Part shown: in pieces, positions 32,124-40,681 of the stretch
How the letters are laid out: each line of letters opens with the position of its first letter
How positions within the stretch are numbered: the stretch's first letter is position 1
Source of the DNA: Rhizobiales bacterium IMCC20636
GTDB taxonomy: Bacteria > Pseudomonadota > Alphaproteobacteria > Rhizobiales > GCA-2746425
Assembly: GCA_016865015.1 (NCBI GenBank)
Contig: CP018226.1
Location: forward strand, 186,001 to 250,000
Length of the DNA: 64,000 bases
Direction of reading: 5' to 3'
Made by a program: the position numbers and the translations under genes
The notes under the pieces: generated by a model
Seen by the model: the letters and a program-made list of their open reading frames with translations, nothing else
Databases searched by the model: none
What the model was told of the DNA's origin: nothing

Positions 32124-33761
32124 ATGCACGGCTCAAAGGTTTATAAACTGATGCGGGTGTTGATGTTCGCTGCTCTGTTTGCGGTGGCACCGGGGACCGC
32201 CGGAGCATGGACCAAGCCAACCTCCACAACGACGAAAGTTGCTTCTGCGGTCTTCGGTACAGTAAATTGTTATGTTGTAATTCGTATCTGGGAAGACGGT
32301 TCTACACTCCTCGCCATCTCAAACGTACCCGGATCTACTCATACCCCAACCGGGCACAACTTCAACGGCGCGGTGCCTGCGCCCACTCTCATCTCGAACG
32401 GCCGCCCCTTGGTTGCGGCAGAGCTATCTGCTTGTTCCTACATCACCGCCGTAGACGACCTCACACAAAAATTTGAAGACGCCGCGACCTACGCAGCAAT
32501 GACACTGATGTCAGTGTACTTCACAGCAATAGTCGCCGATGGAGAAACAGTAGCCTTCAATGGGCAATCTGTAACCGGGGATGGAACGACACGCTTTTCC
32601 TTTGAGATCAAAATATCGGGCGCTGCTAATGCCGCACCAACATTAAGTACGACATTTCAGGAATTAGTTGTCCCTGCTACCGGGCCCACCGCGGCCGAAA
32701 TCCTCGCCGCCCAACAGAATTTTTTCACGACCCTCATCATGCAGAACCAAATGAGCAATCTCATAGATGGGGTGAACCAGAACGTCTTCAGCCGGTTGAA
32801 TGGCGGTGGCGCTAATTCCGTTTCCCCAAACAGTTTCTTTTTTCAATCCAATGCCTATTCATTGCAACAAAGGGCCAAAGCCAGGGACGAATTGACAGCC
32901 GGGCTATTGGCGTTGTCGGCGAATAACCCAGACAGTCCGCAAAATGAGGCTTCTCCTTTTGGGTTTTTGGATGAAGAGGCAGAAATGCAAAATCAGTGGA
33001 ATTTCTGGATCAGGGGTCAGGGTACCAATTTTGATGACAATGGCTCCTCCTTTGATGGCTATACATTCGATGTCATCGCCGGGGTTGACCGCAAGCTCGG
33101 TTCAAATGCGGTGTTTGGTATTCTTACCGGGTATGGCAAATCCGACTTTGACACGCTGATCACCGGTGTTGCCGGTGGTTTTGCGGCTGATGGTTTCCAC
33201 ATTGGCGCTTATGGTGGGATGTTGCTTAGCGAGACACTGATCTTTGATGGTTTGGTGGCCTATACCCGCTCTGATTATGACAACACATCGGGCACCACTT
33301 CTGGCAGCTTTGATGCAAACCGAATTACAGTTGCGGCCAATCTAACCGGGTCGATGGAATTTGAGAATTTTACCCTCAATCCAATGATTGGTTTCACTTA
33401 TGCCTCTGAAGGCCAAAGTGCCTGGATAGACAGTGCAGCTAACGCTCATGCATCGCAGACGGTGACAGCAGGCCGCCTGTCTGCTGGGCCCAAAGTAACC
33501 TTCCATCCTTATCAGCTTGGTGAAGCGATGATGCAGCCATGGCTGGCGGCTAAGTGGGAATATGATTTCAGCAATGCAGGCAGTGACCCCACATTGGGCC
33601 TTCCTGACTTGGGTGATTTGAGTTCAGCCCGTTTGTCAGCGGGCTTCGTCGCCAGGCTGGAAAACGGCACAAGCTTATCCATGCAGGTGGATGGTTCCGG
33701 GCTTGGTTCAGGTGCTTACACCGCGTTTGGTGGTTCTGTTGGTCTTAGCGTACGGTATTAA
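32124..33761 (+). CDS. Autotransporter beta-barrel protein with a short passenger
   Basis: The protein has 545 residues from ATG 32124, with GGAGG eight bases upstream. A signal peptide ends near APGTAGAW. Residues about 30-165 are a small passenger with two Cys (TVNCYVVIRI, LSACSYITAV), ending in a linker helix (AEILAAQQNFFTTLIMQNQM). From about residue 290 to the end is an autotransporter barrel: NQWNFWIRGQGTNFDDNGSS, FDVIAGVDRKLGSNAVFGIL, alternating strands and a C-terminal aromatic residue (VGLSVRY). It would insert in the outer membrane and expose or release the passenger. The passenger is not recognised; its codon style looks unlike the barrel half. Confidence 0.82.
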   Translation: MHGSKVYKLMRVLMFAALFAVAPGTAGAWTKPTSTTTKVASAVFGTVNCYVVIRIWEDGSTLLAISNVPGSTHTPTGHNFNGAVPAPTLISNGRPLVAAELSACSYITAVDDLTQKFEDAATYAAMTLMSVYFTAIVADGETVAFNGQSVTGDGTTRFSFEIKISGAANAAPTLSTTFQELVVPATGPTAAEILAAQQNFFTTLIMQNQMSNLIDGVNQNVFSRLNGGGANSVSPNSFFFQSNAYSLQQRAKARDELTAGLLALSANNPDSPQNEASPFGFLDEEAEMQNQWNFWIRGQGTNFDDNGSSFDGYTFDVIAGVDRKLGSNAVFGILTGYGKSDFDTLITGVAGGFAADGFHIGAYGGMLLSETLIFDGLVAYTRSDYDNTSGTTSGSFDANRITVAANLTGSMEFENFTLNPMIGFTYASEGQSAWIDSAANAHASQTVTAGRLSAGPKVTFHPYQLGEAMMQPWLAAKWEYDFSNAGSDPTLGLPDLGDLSSARLSAGFVARLENGTSLSMQVDGSGLGSGAYTAFGGSVGLSVRY

Positions 33762-33830
33762 GAGCGTGAAGACGAAATAAAACACGACAAATTAAGTGTG
33801 GATATGGGCACAGTCGATGCCGGGGCGTAG

Positions 33831-34180
33831 ATGGATAAAGGTGCCGACCACATCAGCATCATAGCCCATAGCTTGGGGACCTGGCCCTTGTCGAAGCTCT
33901 CAGAAACCTACCTTCACCAGCTGATGAGACTGACAAACTCTTCTCCCAAATTGTGTTGGCTGCGCCCGATCTTGATCGCGACAATTTCATCAGCCTTTCG
34001 GCAACCTTCCCGAGATTTGCGACTGGAGTGACACTCTACGCATCAGCAAATGATCGCTCAGTCGTCTCATATATAGGTCGCCTGATACTTAGAGGGGAGA
34101 GGCCTCCAACTCTCAGAACAACAACGTTAAAAATGGTTGTGAAGGAAAACGGCGAGAGATATTGGAGATTCCCGCAATGA
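33831..34180 (+). pseudogene. Frameshifted remnant of a DUF900-type alpha/beta hydrolase
   Basis: Two frames together spell one protein. Positions 33831-33885 give MDKGADHISIIAHSLGTW, with the nucleophile elbow HSLG. After a shift near 33885 the second frame gives ALVEALRNLPSPADETD, then FSQIVLAAPDLDRDNF and TLYASANDRSVVS, with the acid and C-terminal blocks of the DUF900 hydrolase family. A single missing base would explain the shift. The N-terminal part of the family is absent too, so this is a truncated and broken gene, unless the shift is a sequencing error. Confidence 0.65.
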
Positions 34181-34607
34181 TCATGTGGGAAATCACGTGG
34201 ATCTTGGCTTAAATACGCAACCGATCAACTGAATTATCTATTCTTTATGAAAGTTCTCTGTTCGTCCGCTTTTGACAGTTGGTACATCATCTCTCGCGCT
34301 TGCAGCTAATGGCCGCTTCCCCCCTTTTTAGACTTCTAAGCACAACCCAGTCTTGGTCACTTTGTCCGCAGTGCTGCCATTGGGTGTTGCAAAAAGGAGG
34401 TTCTTGCAACGGTTAGATCATCTTTGTATATCAATGGCTTCGTCGTCGCGAAATCTTGTCGTGAAATAGTCGGGGAGATTCCAGTTGGGCACGGTATTTT
34501 GCTGCGTGCAGTGGTCCTCTTTGAAATCAGTTGACCTTCGGACATACGTCCCTGGGGTGTTGTGCCTGTTGAACGGGCGCAAACGCTGCGATATCGCTCT
34601 CATATAT
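34181..34607. other. Gene-free interval
   Basis: About 430 bases lie between the hydrolase remnant and the EamA gene. The first bases in another frame could still belong to the decayed hydrolase. I see no gene, repeat or clear terminator. Confidence 0.5.
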
Positions 34608-35552
34608 TCAGGCCGGATCGCTATCTGCTTTGGTCCTGCTGCTGCCAAACAGCATTGAAAACAAGCGTCCGTCAGTCACTGTGAAGCCTATGGCGATAAT
34701 TGCGAAGCCGACGAACGCTTCCGTCCCGATTTGTTCGCCAAGGAATACTGCGCCCAGACCAATTGCGAAGGGTGGGACCAACAGCGTGACGAGCATCAGG
34801 TTGGCAGCGCCAGCGCGGGCAAGAATGGCGAAATAGAGAATATAGGCGAGCGCCGTCGACAGGCTGGCAAGACTCAATAATGCGGCCCAGACATTTGTCG
34901 AGAGCGCGAGTTGGGGTGGTCCGTCAACAAACAACACGATCGGAAGCATCAGCGATGTGCTGCCAATCAACATCCCCAGAGCATTCATGAGTGGTGGTTG
35001 GCTGCCCAGATTGGTTTTGCCCCACACGCTTGCAAAGGCGTAGGACAAAGCCGCGCCGATTACTGCAATTTGGGCCAGGTTGCCGAGATTGAACTCTGTC
35101 AGAACGTCAGGCCCCATGATGAAGGCAACACCGGCAATACCCAAAGCCGCTCCGACAATTTTGTTTTTCGTCAAGGGTTCATCAACCAGCAACAGACCAG
35201 CAACCACTGCGCCGAACATGGCGGAAGTGCCGTTGAGGATGGATGCCAACCCACTTTCAATTTGCGTCTGGCCCCAAAAAATCAAGGAAAACGGGATGGC
35301 GTTGTTCAGTGCACCCATGACCAGATAGGCACGCCAGATGCGGAATGAGCGCGGAAAGGCGATCCCCTGCAAATGCACAATTATGATCAGGATTGGCACA
35401 GCCCAGAAAACCCTGTGCAGTGTGATCGTCATTGGCGGAACTTCGCTCAGCGCGACTTCCCCGAGGAAGAACGAGCCGCCCCAAACCGCAGCCAGTGCCA
35501 GCAGCAATAAAGCTGCCTTCAAATCCATTGATGGTGTGGAATTATTTTTCAT
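34608..35552 (-). CDS. EamA/DMT family exporter
   Basis: The 314-residue protein has ten predicted membrane helices in two EamA halves. The first begins LLLLALAAVWGGSFFLGEVA with the usual WG(S) motif, and the second starts near LAQIAVIGAALSYAFASVWG. The end of each half carries the EamA pattern (ILNGTSAMFGAVVAGLLL; LVPPFAIGLGAVFLGE). Members export amino acids or metabolites, or move nucleotide sugars; substrate cannot be told. The short polar C-terminus is RTKADSDPA. No strong ribosome site is seen before ATG 35552. Confidence 0.9.
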   Translation of the reverse strand: MKNNSTPSMDLKAALLLLALAAVWGGSFFLGEVALSEVPPMTITLHRVFWAVPILIIIVHLQGIAFPRSFRIWRAYLVMGALNNAIPFSLIFWGQTQIESGLASILNGTSAMFGAVVAGLLLVDEPLTKNKIVGAALGIAGVAFIMGPDVLTEFNLGNLAQIAVIGAALSYAFASVWGKTNLGSQPPLMNALGMLIGSTSLMLPIVLFVDGPPQLALSTNVWAALLSLASLSTALAYILYFAILARAGAANLMLVTLLVPPFAIGLGAVFLGEQIGTEAFVGFAIIAIGFTVTDGRLFSMLFGSSRTKADSDPA

Positions 35553-35698
35553 GTGGCAAGGTTTTCAAAGAGTGACGCATGAGACCTCGATACATCTATC
35601 AAGCGCGATGACGCGACCCGTTTCTTGCTCATGATTTTTTGTCCGTTTGCCAGAGTTCAGGATTTTGTCTGGCAACGAACGAATTACGAAACCTGTAC

Positions 35699-36385
35699 CT
35701 ACAGAACGCGCAGACCCAATTGCCCCAGCAGGTCGGCGGCCTGGCTTTTGGAGATGACGGCCCCCTTGAAGCGGCGGGCGTCGGTCAGTTCGACACCGCC
35801 CAGATCGGCACTGCGCAAATCCGCGTTTTCAAACCGGCAATCTGCCAGATTTGCATCCCGCAGGGAGCAGTCTTCGAGGACAGTATCGCGAAAATCGCAA
35901 CGCTTCATGTCAGATTCGCTGAAATCCACACGCTTTAGCGCCATTTTCCGGAACGAAAGCTTTGGCAAAATGGCGAGCGCCAACAAAACGTCTTCAAGCT
36001 TGAGGCCGATGGCCTTGGCTTCGGTCAGATCGGTGCCTGTCATCTTGCAGCGCAGGATCGAGACGGCGGTCAGTGTGGCCCCGTGGAAATTGGTGTTGCT
36101 GAAATCTCCGCCCTCGATGCTGCCATCCTGCAAGTCAGCGCCGACGAAGCTGGATGCCGCAGCTCTGCATTCCGTGAAGGAAGCGGCTTCGAGCCTTGCT
36201 CCATTGAACGACGCGCGTTTGAGATTGCAGCGATCAAAGCACCAGTCGGTCAGGTCCAGTTGTGACAGATCCAGGCCTTCAAGGTCGCAATTGACCAGCG
36301 TGGCCGGCTCACCGTCTTGGCTGATGTGCTCGATCTCAGCGCGGGATGGTGTCAAATCGGTAAATGGGATGTTTTCTGATGTCAT
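35699..36385 (-). CDS. Pentapeptide-repeat protein
   Basis: This protein of about 228 residues is built of pentapeptide repeats with the A(D/N)LxX pattern: CDLEGLDLSQLDLTDWCFD, CNLKRASFNGARLEAASF and, near the end, CSLRDANLADCRFENADL RSADLGG-type units. Many repeats have Cys at the position before the central residue (CDL, CNL, CDF, CSL, CRF), giving a cysteine ladder. Such proteins form right-handed quadrilateral helices; a few (Qnr, MfpA) mimic DNA, but most have no known role. I use ATG 36385; an in-frame start 45 bases earlier (36430) is possible. Confidence 0.88.
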   Translation of the reverse strand: MTSENIPFTDLTPSRAEIEHISQDGEPATLVNCDLEGLDLSQLDLTDWCFDRCNLKRASFNGARLEAASFTECRAAASSFVGADLQDGSIEGGDFSNTNFHGATLTAVSILRCKMTGTDLTEAKAIGLKLEDVLLALAILPKLSFRKMALKRVDFSESDMKRCDFRDTVLEDCSLRDANLADCRFENADLRSADLGGVELTDARRFKGAVISKSQAADLLGQLGLRVL

Positions 36386-36560
36386 GTCTCTACATCGCAG
36401 AGCGGTTGCAAACGCACAAGCTACGCCCAATTGGTAAGATAATTAAGTCCTCTCGGCAGCGAAAACAAAGCCGGGTTTGCAGGCTTGCTGAATGATGGCG
36501 TGGGCCATGTCAGCAAACGCGCAAACCCGATTCTGCGAGTTTTTATGAAGCTAAAACGGT

Positions 36561-37106
36561 TTAGCCAAACCAGCCGGTGACCTTGCCCCAGAGTGATTTG
36601 TCTGGCGCTGATTCTGCAGCAGATCCCTTGACCGGGTCGCTGCCTTTGATTTCGGGCAGGTCTTCACTGTCGAAATGCTCTTCATCCGGCTGAACTTCTG
36701 CGCGTGCGACGGTTTCAGGTGTGAAGTCGCTGAAGGATTCCATGCTGGCCAGAGTCGAGGGACCGGCCATGCCATCTGCTGACAAATTGTTGGCCTTCTG
36801 GTAGTCCTTGACCGACTGAGCAGTGCCCTTGCCGAAAATGCCATCAGCACCGATACCCAGCGCTTCCTGGAGTTTTTTGACCGCAGCACCACGGGAGCCA
36901 ACGCGCAACAGCACCAGTTCCTGCAAGCCCATGGCGGTGAATGTGTCAGGCCCGGCAATGCCGTCTGCAGCAAGGCCATTGGCCTTTTGATAATCCATCA
37001 CTGCTTTTTTTGTGCCGCCACCGAAAATACCATCGGCACCAATGCCAAGCTTTTCCTGGAGACGTTTGACCGGAGCACCGGACATTCCCTGTTTCAAAAT
37101 AGACAT
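36561..37106 (-). CDS. Tandem peptidoglycan-binding-domain protein
   Basis: The 181-residue protein starts at ATG 37106, behind AAGGAA. Two PG_binding_1 domains follow directly: residues about 2-60 (GAPVKRLQEKLGIGADGIFG) and 65-125 (GAAVKKLQEALGIGADGIFG), near-identical in the LGIGADGIFG segment, which points to internal duplication. There is no signal peptide or membrane helix at the N-terminus. The C-terminal third is acidic and ends in an aromatic tail (LWGKVTGWFG). No lytic domain is seen. It may be exported by another route or act as a cytoplasmic or phage-derived accessory protein; function is unknown. Confidence 0.85.
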   Translation of the reverse strand: MSILKQGMSGAPVKRLQEKLGIGADGIFGGGTKKAVMDYQKANGLAADGIAGPDTFTAMGLQELVLLRVGSRGAAVKKLQEALGIGADGIFGKGTAQSVKDYQKANNLSADGMAGPSTLASMESFSDFTPETVARAEVQPDEEHFDSEDLPEIKGSDPVKGSAAESAPDKSLWGKVTGWFG

Positions 37107-37373
37107 GTTTGTTTCCTTGTTGAAGAGATGGGCCATCAGGCCCGTTTGCTGATTGATTGAACGGCTCAGTTTGGCCTGCCGACAGCCAGTGGCACATCGT
37201 TTGGTTGTATCTCCATAGACTGTTCAGAGTGCTGCCGCTAGTTGCGCCGAAGAGAAACCGGAAAGCCCCTACCAGCGCACTGCCGGCAATGGCATGAATC
37301 TTGGGAGCCTCACCATTAAGTGACTTTGGCTCCCGCCGGCATGCGCTATGGTTGCCAAAAGGGGAGGCTGTCA

Positions 37374-37577
37374 GTGTCAAATAATCGCTTGTTGCGCATC
37401 GGGATCATTGGAACGGTTATTGCTGCGCTGTGCTGTTTCACACCGCTGCTTGTTGTGCTGTTGGGTGCGCTGGGCCTGTCTGCGCTGGTGGGTTATCTTG
37501 ATGTGGTTCTGTTGCCCGCGCTTGGCATTTTCATTCTCATCACGCTCTATGCCTTGTGGAAGCGGCGCAGCGCATGA
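37374..37577 (+). CDS. merF: MerF-like mercury transport protein
   Basis: The 67-residue protein has two membrane helices. GTG 37374 follows GGGGAGG at good spacing. The first helix has ALCCFTPLLVVLLGALGLSA, the vicinal Cys pair that passes Hg(II) in MerF, and the second is DVVLLPALGIFILITLYALW. The second, C-terminal Cys pair of classical MerF is missing; the chain ends in KRRSA. It overlaps the GDCCVxC gene by ATGA. No merA, merR or merP is near, so transport of another soft metal, or membrane thiol chemistry, is possible. Confidence 0.85.
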   Translation: MSNNRLLRIGIIGTVIAALCCFTPLLVVLLGALGLSALVGYLDVVLLPALGIFILITLYALWKRRSA

Positions 37578-37780
37578 GTGTCGCAGAATCAACCCTGACC
37601 TGCCCCGAATGCGGCCATCGTGAAACCGAAACCATGCCGACAGATGCCTGTCAGTGGTTCTATGAGTGCAAGGGTTGCGGCACCTTGCTGAAACCCAAAG
37701 ACGGCGATTGTTGCGTTTATTGCTCTTATGGAACGGTGGCCTGTCCGCCGATTCAGGAGGGTCAGTCCTGTTGCAGTTGA
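37574..37780 (+). CDS. GDCCVxC domain cysteine-rich small protein
   Basis: This is a 68-residue protein with eleven Cys. It reads TCPECGHRE near residue 9, then ECKGCGTLLKPKDGDCCVYC and a C-terminal QSCCS. The GDCCVxC signature is a small family often next to MerF. It resembles a zinc ribbon plus extra thiol pairs, so binding of a soft metal is plausible. Its ATG overlaps the merF stop (ATGA), which indicates coupled translation and a common task. Confidence 0.85.
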   Translation: MSVAESTLTCPECGHRETETMPTDACQWFYECKGCGTLLKPKDGDCCVYCSYGTVACPPIQEGQSCCS

Positions 37781-37878
37781 TCTGGCCTGTTAACGTTGAT
37801 CCGGTATGGAAATCCTGTAACCGACACCCCACATAGAAAACATATGGGCGCGCAGAATTTTAAGAAAAGGACAATCCA

Positions 37879-38361
37879 ATGCCAAACAAGAAAACAATGA
37901 AACATTTGCAAAAGGCACTGCGAATGGAGTTGTCGGCGGCGCATCAGTATCAGTTGCACGCTCATGTGCTGAATGATTGGGGGCTGGATAAACTGGCGGC
38001 CCAGATGCGCGTGGAAATGCAGGAAGAACTGGGCCATTCGAATTTGTATATTGCTCGGATCATGTTCCTGAATGGCAATCCGAATCTGGAGTTTTACAAG
38101 AAACCGGTTCAGGCGAACTCGCTTGTTGAAATGTTCAAATCCGATCTGGCAGATGAAGAAGAAGCCATCGCGTTCTATACAATGGCTTCGCAACACGCTG
38201 CCAGGGTGGGTGATATCGGAACGCGCACCCTGTTCGAGAAGATCGTGCTTGAGGAAGAAGGCCACAAGAGCTGGCTTGAACTTCAGCTCAGCCTGATCGA
38301 GCGTCTTGGTGAGAAAGCGTTCAGTGCAAAATATGTTTCAGGTCTGCCTTCCGAAGAGTAG
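37879..38361 (+). CDS. bfr: Bacterioferritin
   Basis: The 160-residue four-helix ferritin stores and oxidises iron. Ferroxidase ligands are visible: Glu in LRMELSAAHQYQLHAHVLN, Glu and His in EMQEELGHSN, Glu in DLADEEEAIAF and Glu-x-x-His in VLEEEGHKSW. A Met in the 50s region (RVEMQEELGH) is near the haem-ligand position. It is close to typical bacterioferritin (156-160 residues). It lies about 100 bases after the merF/GDCCVxC pair and may form a metal-handling set with it. Confidence 0.88.
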   Translation: MPNKKTMKHLQKALRMELSAAHQYQLHAHVLNDWGLDKLAAQMRVEMQEELGHSNLYIARIMFLNGNPNLEFYKKPVQANSLVEMFKSDLADEEEAIAFYTMASQHAARVGDIGTRTLFEKIVLEEEGHKSWLELQLSLIERLGEKAFSAKYVSGLPSEE

Positions 38362-38374
38362 GAACTGACAGAAA

Positions 38375-38403
38375 ATGTTGCAAGACCGTTGGCCTTGCAA
38401 CAT
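38375..38403 (-). terminator. Terminator between bfr and the SulP gene
   Basis: A 10-bp stem ATGTTGCAAG/CTTGCAACAT with a nine-base loop lies between the convergent genes. On the minus strand it is followed by TTTT, so it best fits the SulP transcript and may serve both. Confidence 0.75.
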
Positions 38404-38404
38404 G

Positions 38405-39670
38405 TCATCTGTTGGGCGGTGTCCAGTCGCTGTCCACGTTTTTACGTTGGCTCAATCGCAGGGCCAGGCCAACGGACACGCCAACACCAATTGCCACCGT
38501 CAGATCGACCAGAACAGTTAGAACGAGGGTGAGCAGCAACAGCATGATGTCGCTCTTTCTGCCGCGTGCATAGGTCGCCCATTTATGGGGTTCGGTCATG
38601 TTCCAGGCGGTGATGATCAGCAAAGCGGCCAGTGCTGGCATGGCCAGAAAACCCGCAAGCGGCGCGGCCAGTAGCATCACCAGTAAAATAACCAAAGCGT
38701 GGACAATCCCGGCGACCGGCGTCTTGCCACCGGCCTTGATGTTGGTGGCGGTACGCGCAATTGCGCCTGTGGCCGGCAGGCCGGAAAACAGGGAAGAGGC
38801 AATGTTTGCGATGCCCTGGGCCGTCAGTTCTGCATTGGGTCGGTGATTGCCTTCGATCATCTTGTCGGCGACCATGGCTGACAGCAGCGATTCAACGCCT
38901 GCCAGAAAGGCAATGACGAAGGCCGAGGGAAGCAGCTCGATGATTCTGGAGACTGACAGATCGGGCAGTTGCGGCCACGGCAACTGGCTGGGAAGTTCGC
39001 CAAAACGAGAGCCGAGCGTATCGACCGGCAGCGACATGAAGGCGACCAGAGCGGAGCCAATGCCAACAGCCACAATGAGGCCTGGAAGGCGTGGCGCAAT
39101 GCGGCGCAGAAACACAATCAGGATCAGCGTGACAAGCGCAACGGAGAATGCGGAAACGTTGAAGGAGTCGCGCCCTTCCCAAAGTGTCGGGATCTTTTCC
39201 AGAAAATCGGCTGGCACCTTGTCGATGGAAAGGCCGAGAAAGTCTTTCAGTTGGCTGGTGGCGATGATCACCCCAATGCCGATGGTAAACCCGTTGACCA
39301 CAGCTTCGGGAACGAAGGCAATCAGATTGCCTGCCCGAAAATAACCGGCCACGAGCAGGATGATGCCGGCCATGAAGGTGGCCAGAACCAGACCGTCATA
39401 GCCATGTGTGGCAATGACGCTGAACACAACGACGATAAAGGCACCGGTCGGGCCGCCGACCTGAACACGGCTTCCGCCAAACAATGAAATCAGGAACCCG
39501 GCGACGATCGCCGTCACCAGCCCCTTGGCCGGGTCGGCACCGGAGGCAATCGCAATCGCAAGGCTGAGCGGCAAGGCCACCATGGCCACCGTAGCGCCTG
39601 CCAGCAGGTCTGCGACAAAAAGCGACCAGCTATAGGTCTGGAGTGTGGTGAGAATCTTTGGCTGACGCAT
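38405..39670 (-). CDS. SulP family anion permease without STAS domain
   Basis: The 421-residue transporter has ten or more membrane helices. The N-terminus reads LLAGATVAMVALPLSLAIAI with the SulP signature region IVAGFLISLFGGSRVQVGGP-TGAF. NAELTAQGIANIASSLFSGL, and ATGAIARTATNIKAGGKTPV are family blocks. The protein stops after the last helix (LRLSQRKNV), so the usual cytoplasmic STAS domain (about 100 residues) is absent. Sulfate, bicarbonate or a dicarboxylate may be carried; no neighbour decides. Confidence 0.88.
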   Translation of the reverse strand: MRQPKILTTLQTYSWSLFVADLLAGATVAMVALPLSLAIAIASGADPAKGLVTAIVAGFLISLFGGSRVQVGGPTGAFIVVVFSVIATHGYDGLVLATFMAGIILLVAGYFRAGNLIAFVPEAVVNGFTIGIGVIIATSQLKDFLGLSIDKVPADFLEKIPTLWEGRDSFNVSAFSVALVTLILIVFLRRIAPRLPGLIVAVGIGSALVAFMSLPVDTLGSRFGELPSQLPWPQLPDLSVSRIIELLPSAFVIAFLAGVESLLSAMVADKMIEGNHRPNAELTAQGIANIASSLFSGLPATGAIARTATNIKAGGKTPVAGIVHALVILLVMLLAAPLAGFLAMPALAALLIITAWNMTEPHKWATYARGRKSDIMLLLLTLVLTVLVDLTVAIGVGVSVGLALRLSQRKNVDSDWTPPNR

Positions 39671-40146
39671 TTGGCATTACTTTCTCGAAGCTGGACCATA
39701 TCTGACCCGGTTCGGCAAAAGTCCGGCGGCAAAACTTGCTGGCGCGGTCTTCGTTCGTGTCAGAGGGTGCCTGTTCACAGGCTGATCAGGAAAGGGCTGG
39801 AAACAGTTTTTACTATTTTCGCCCGAATAAAAATGAAGTCGGATTTGCGCGCGTAACTGGTCAGCTCAGCGTAAAATCTGTGCATCGAAAAAAAGTATCA
39901 CGCCACCCGGCTTGGCAAGTAACAGGGATGTGCCGGTCTTAATGGCCAAAGCGGACTTGCCAACGCCGCTTTCGATTTCCCCATCCGTAAAAATCAGTCC
40001 TTTTCTGTAAAGATGTCATGTACGAATCATGATGTTGTTTATTGTAGCGCCAATGCGATTTACAAATAAAGCGGAACGCTGAATTTTCACGGAAAGCACC
40101 GCCAGGTCAATTTGGTTTTTCAGATCACACGAGGGAGATTTGAGCC
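39671..40146. other. Gene-free interval between SulP and cupin genes
   Basis: About 475 bases hold no supported gene. It includes the divergent promoters for the SulP gene and the cupin gene. I see no repeat or recognisable RNA; AT-rich sequence near 40010-40080 is the likely promoter area for the cupin. Confidence 0.45.
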
Positions 40147-40455
40147 ATGTGCAATGAGACAAGGGCCGGGACGGCCAAGCCGACAATCCGGATTGACAAC
40201 GCCAGAACCCGGGTCACCGAATGGCGCTTCCCCAAACGGGGCGACAATACGGGCTGGCACCGGCATGCGCATGATTATGTCGTTGTGCCGCTGTTCGACG
40301 GAAATCTGGAGATTGAAACCGATGGCGGCGAACGCACCGTTGCTGTCATGCAAAATGGCGTTCCCTATTTTCGCGCGCTTGGTGTCGAGCATGATGTCAT
40401 CAACGGCAATGATTTTGAGTGCGCCTTTGTCGAGATCGAATTTCTGGACCGCTGA
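40147..40455 (+). CDS. Small cupin-domain protein
   Basis: This 102-residue protein is one cupin barrel. The first motif is NTGWHRHAHDYVVVPLFDGNL (G-x5-HxHx-type with His, His), and the second region is PYFRALGVEHDVINGND with a His in the expected place. The metal site is therefore mostly intact. The start has GAGGGAG ten bases upstream. Small cupins of this kind often bind a metal and act as isomerases or decarboxylases, but the function is unknown here. The next gene (GNAT) is 226 bases on. Confidence 0.82.
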   Translation: MCNETRAGTAKPTIRIDNARTRVTEWRFPKRGDNTGWHRHAHDYVVVPLFDGNLEIETDGGERTVAVMQNGVPYFRALGVEHDVINGNDFECAFVEIEFLDR

Positions 40456-40681
40456 GGGCATGTGAGGTTTGATGCGATAGAATGGGCACTGCCAGGCTTG
40501 TGAAAGACATAAGGTCTTGAGGGCACCAGAACAGCGCATTACACCAAGCGTGAGCTGGTTTGCGACTTCATGCTTGTGAATCCAACTGTTGATGTTTGGT
40601 CGCTCGAGATTGTAAGAGACCCCGAAATTTCCGATCATTGTCCACTGGTTCTGGAAATCGACCAGCAATTGAAAGACACGT

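Noticed and set aside
37320..37373. Longer N-terminus of the MerF-like protein
   Set aside because: The extra residues are not hydrophobic or family-like, and the GTG at 37374 has a strong ribosome-binding site.
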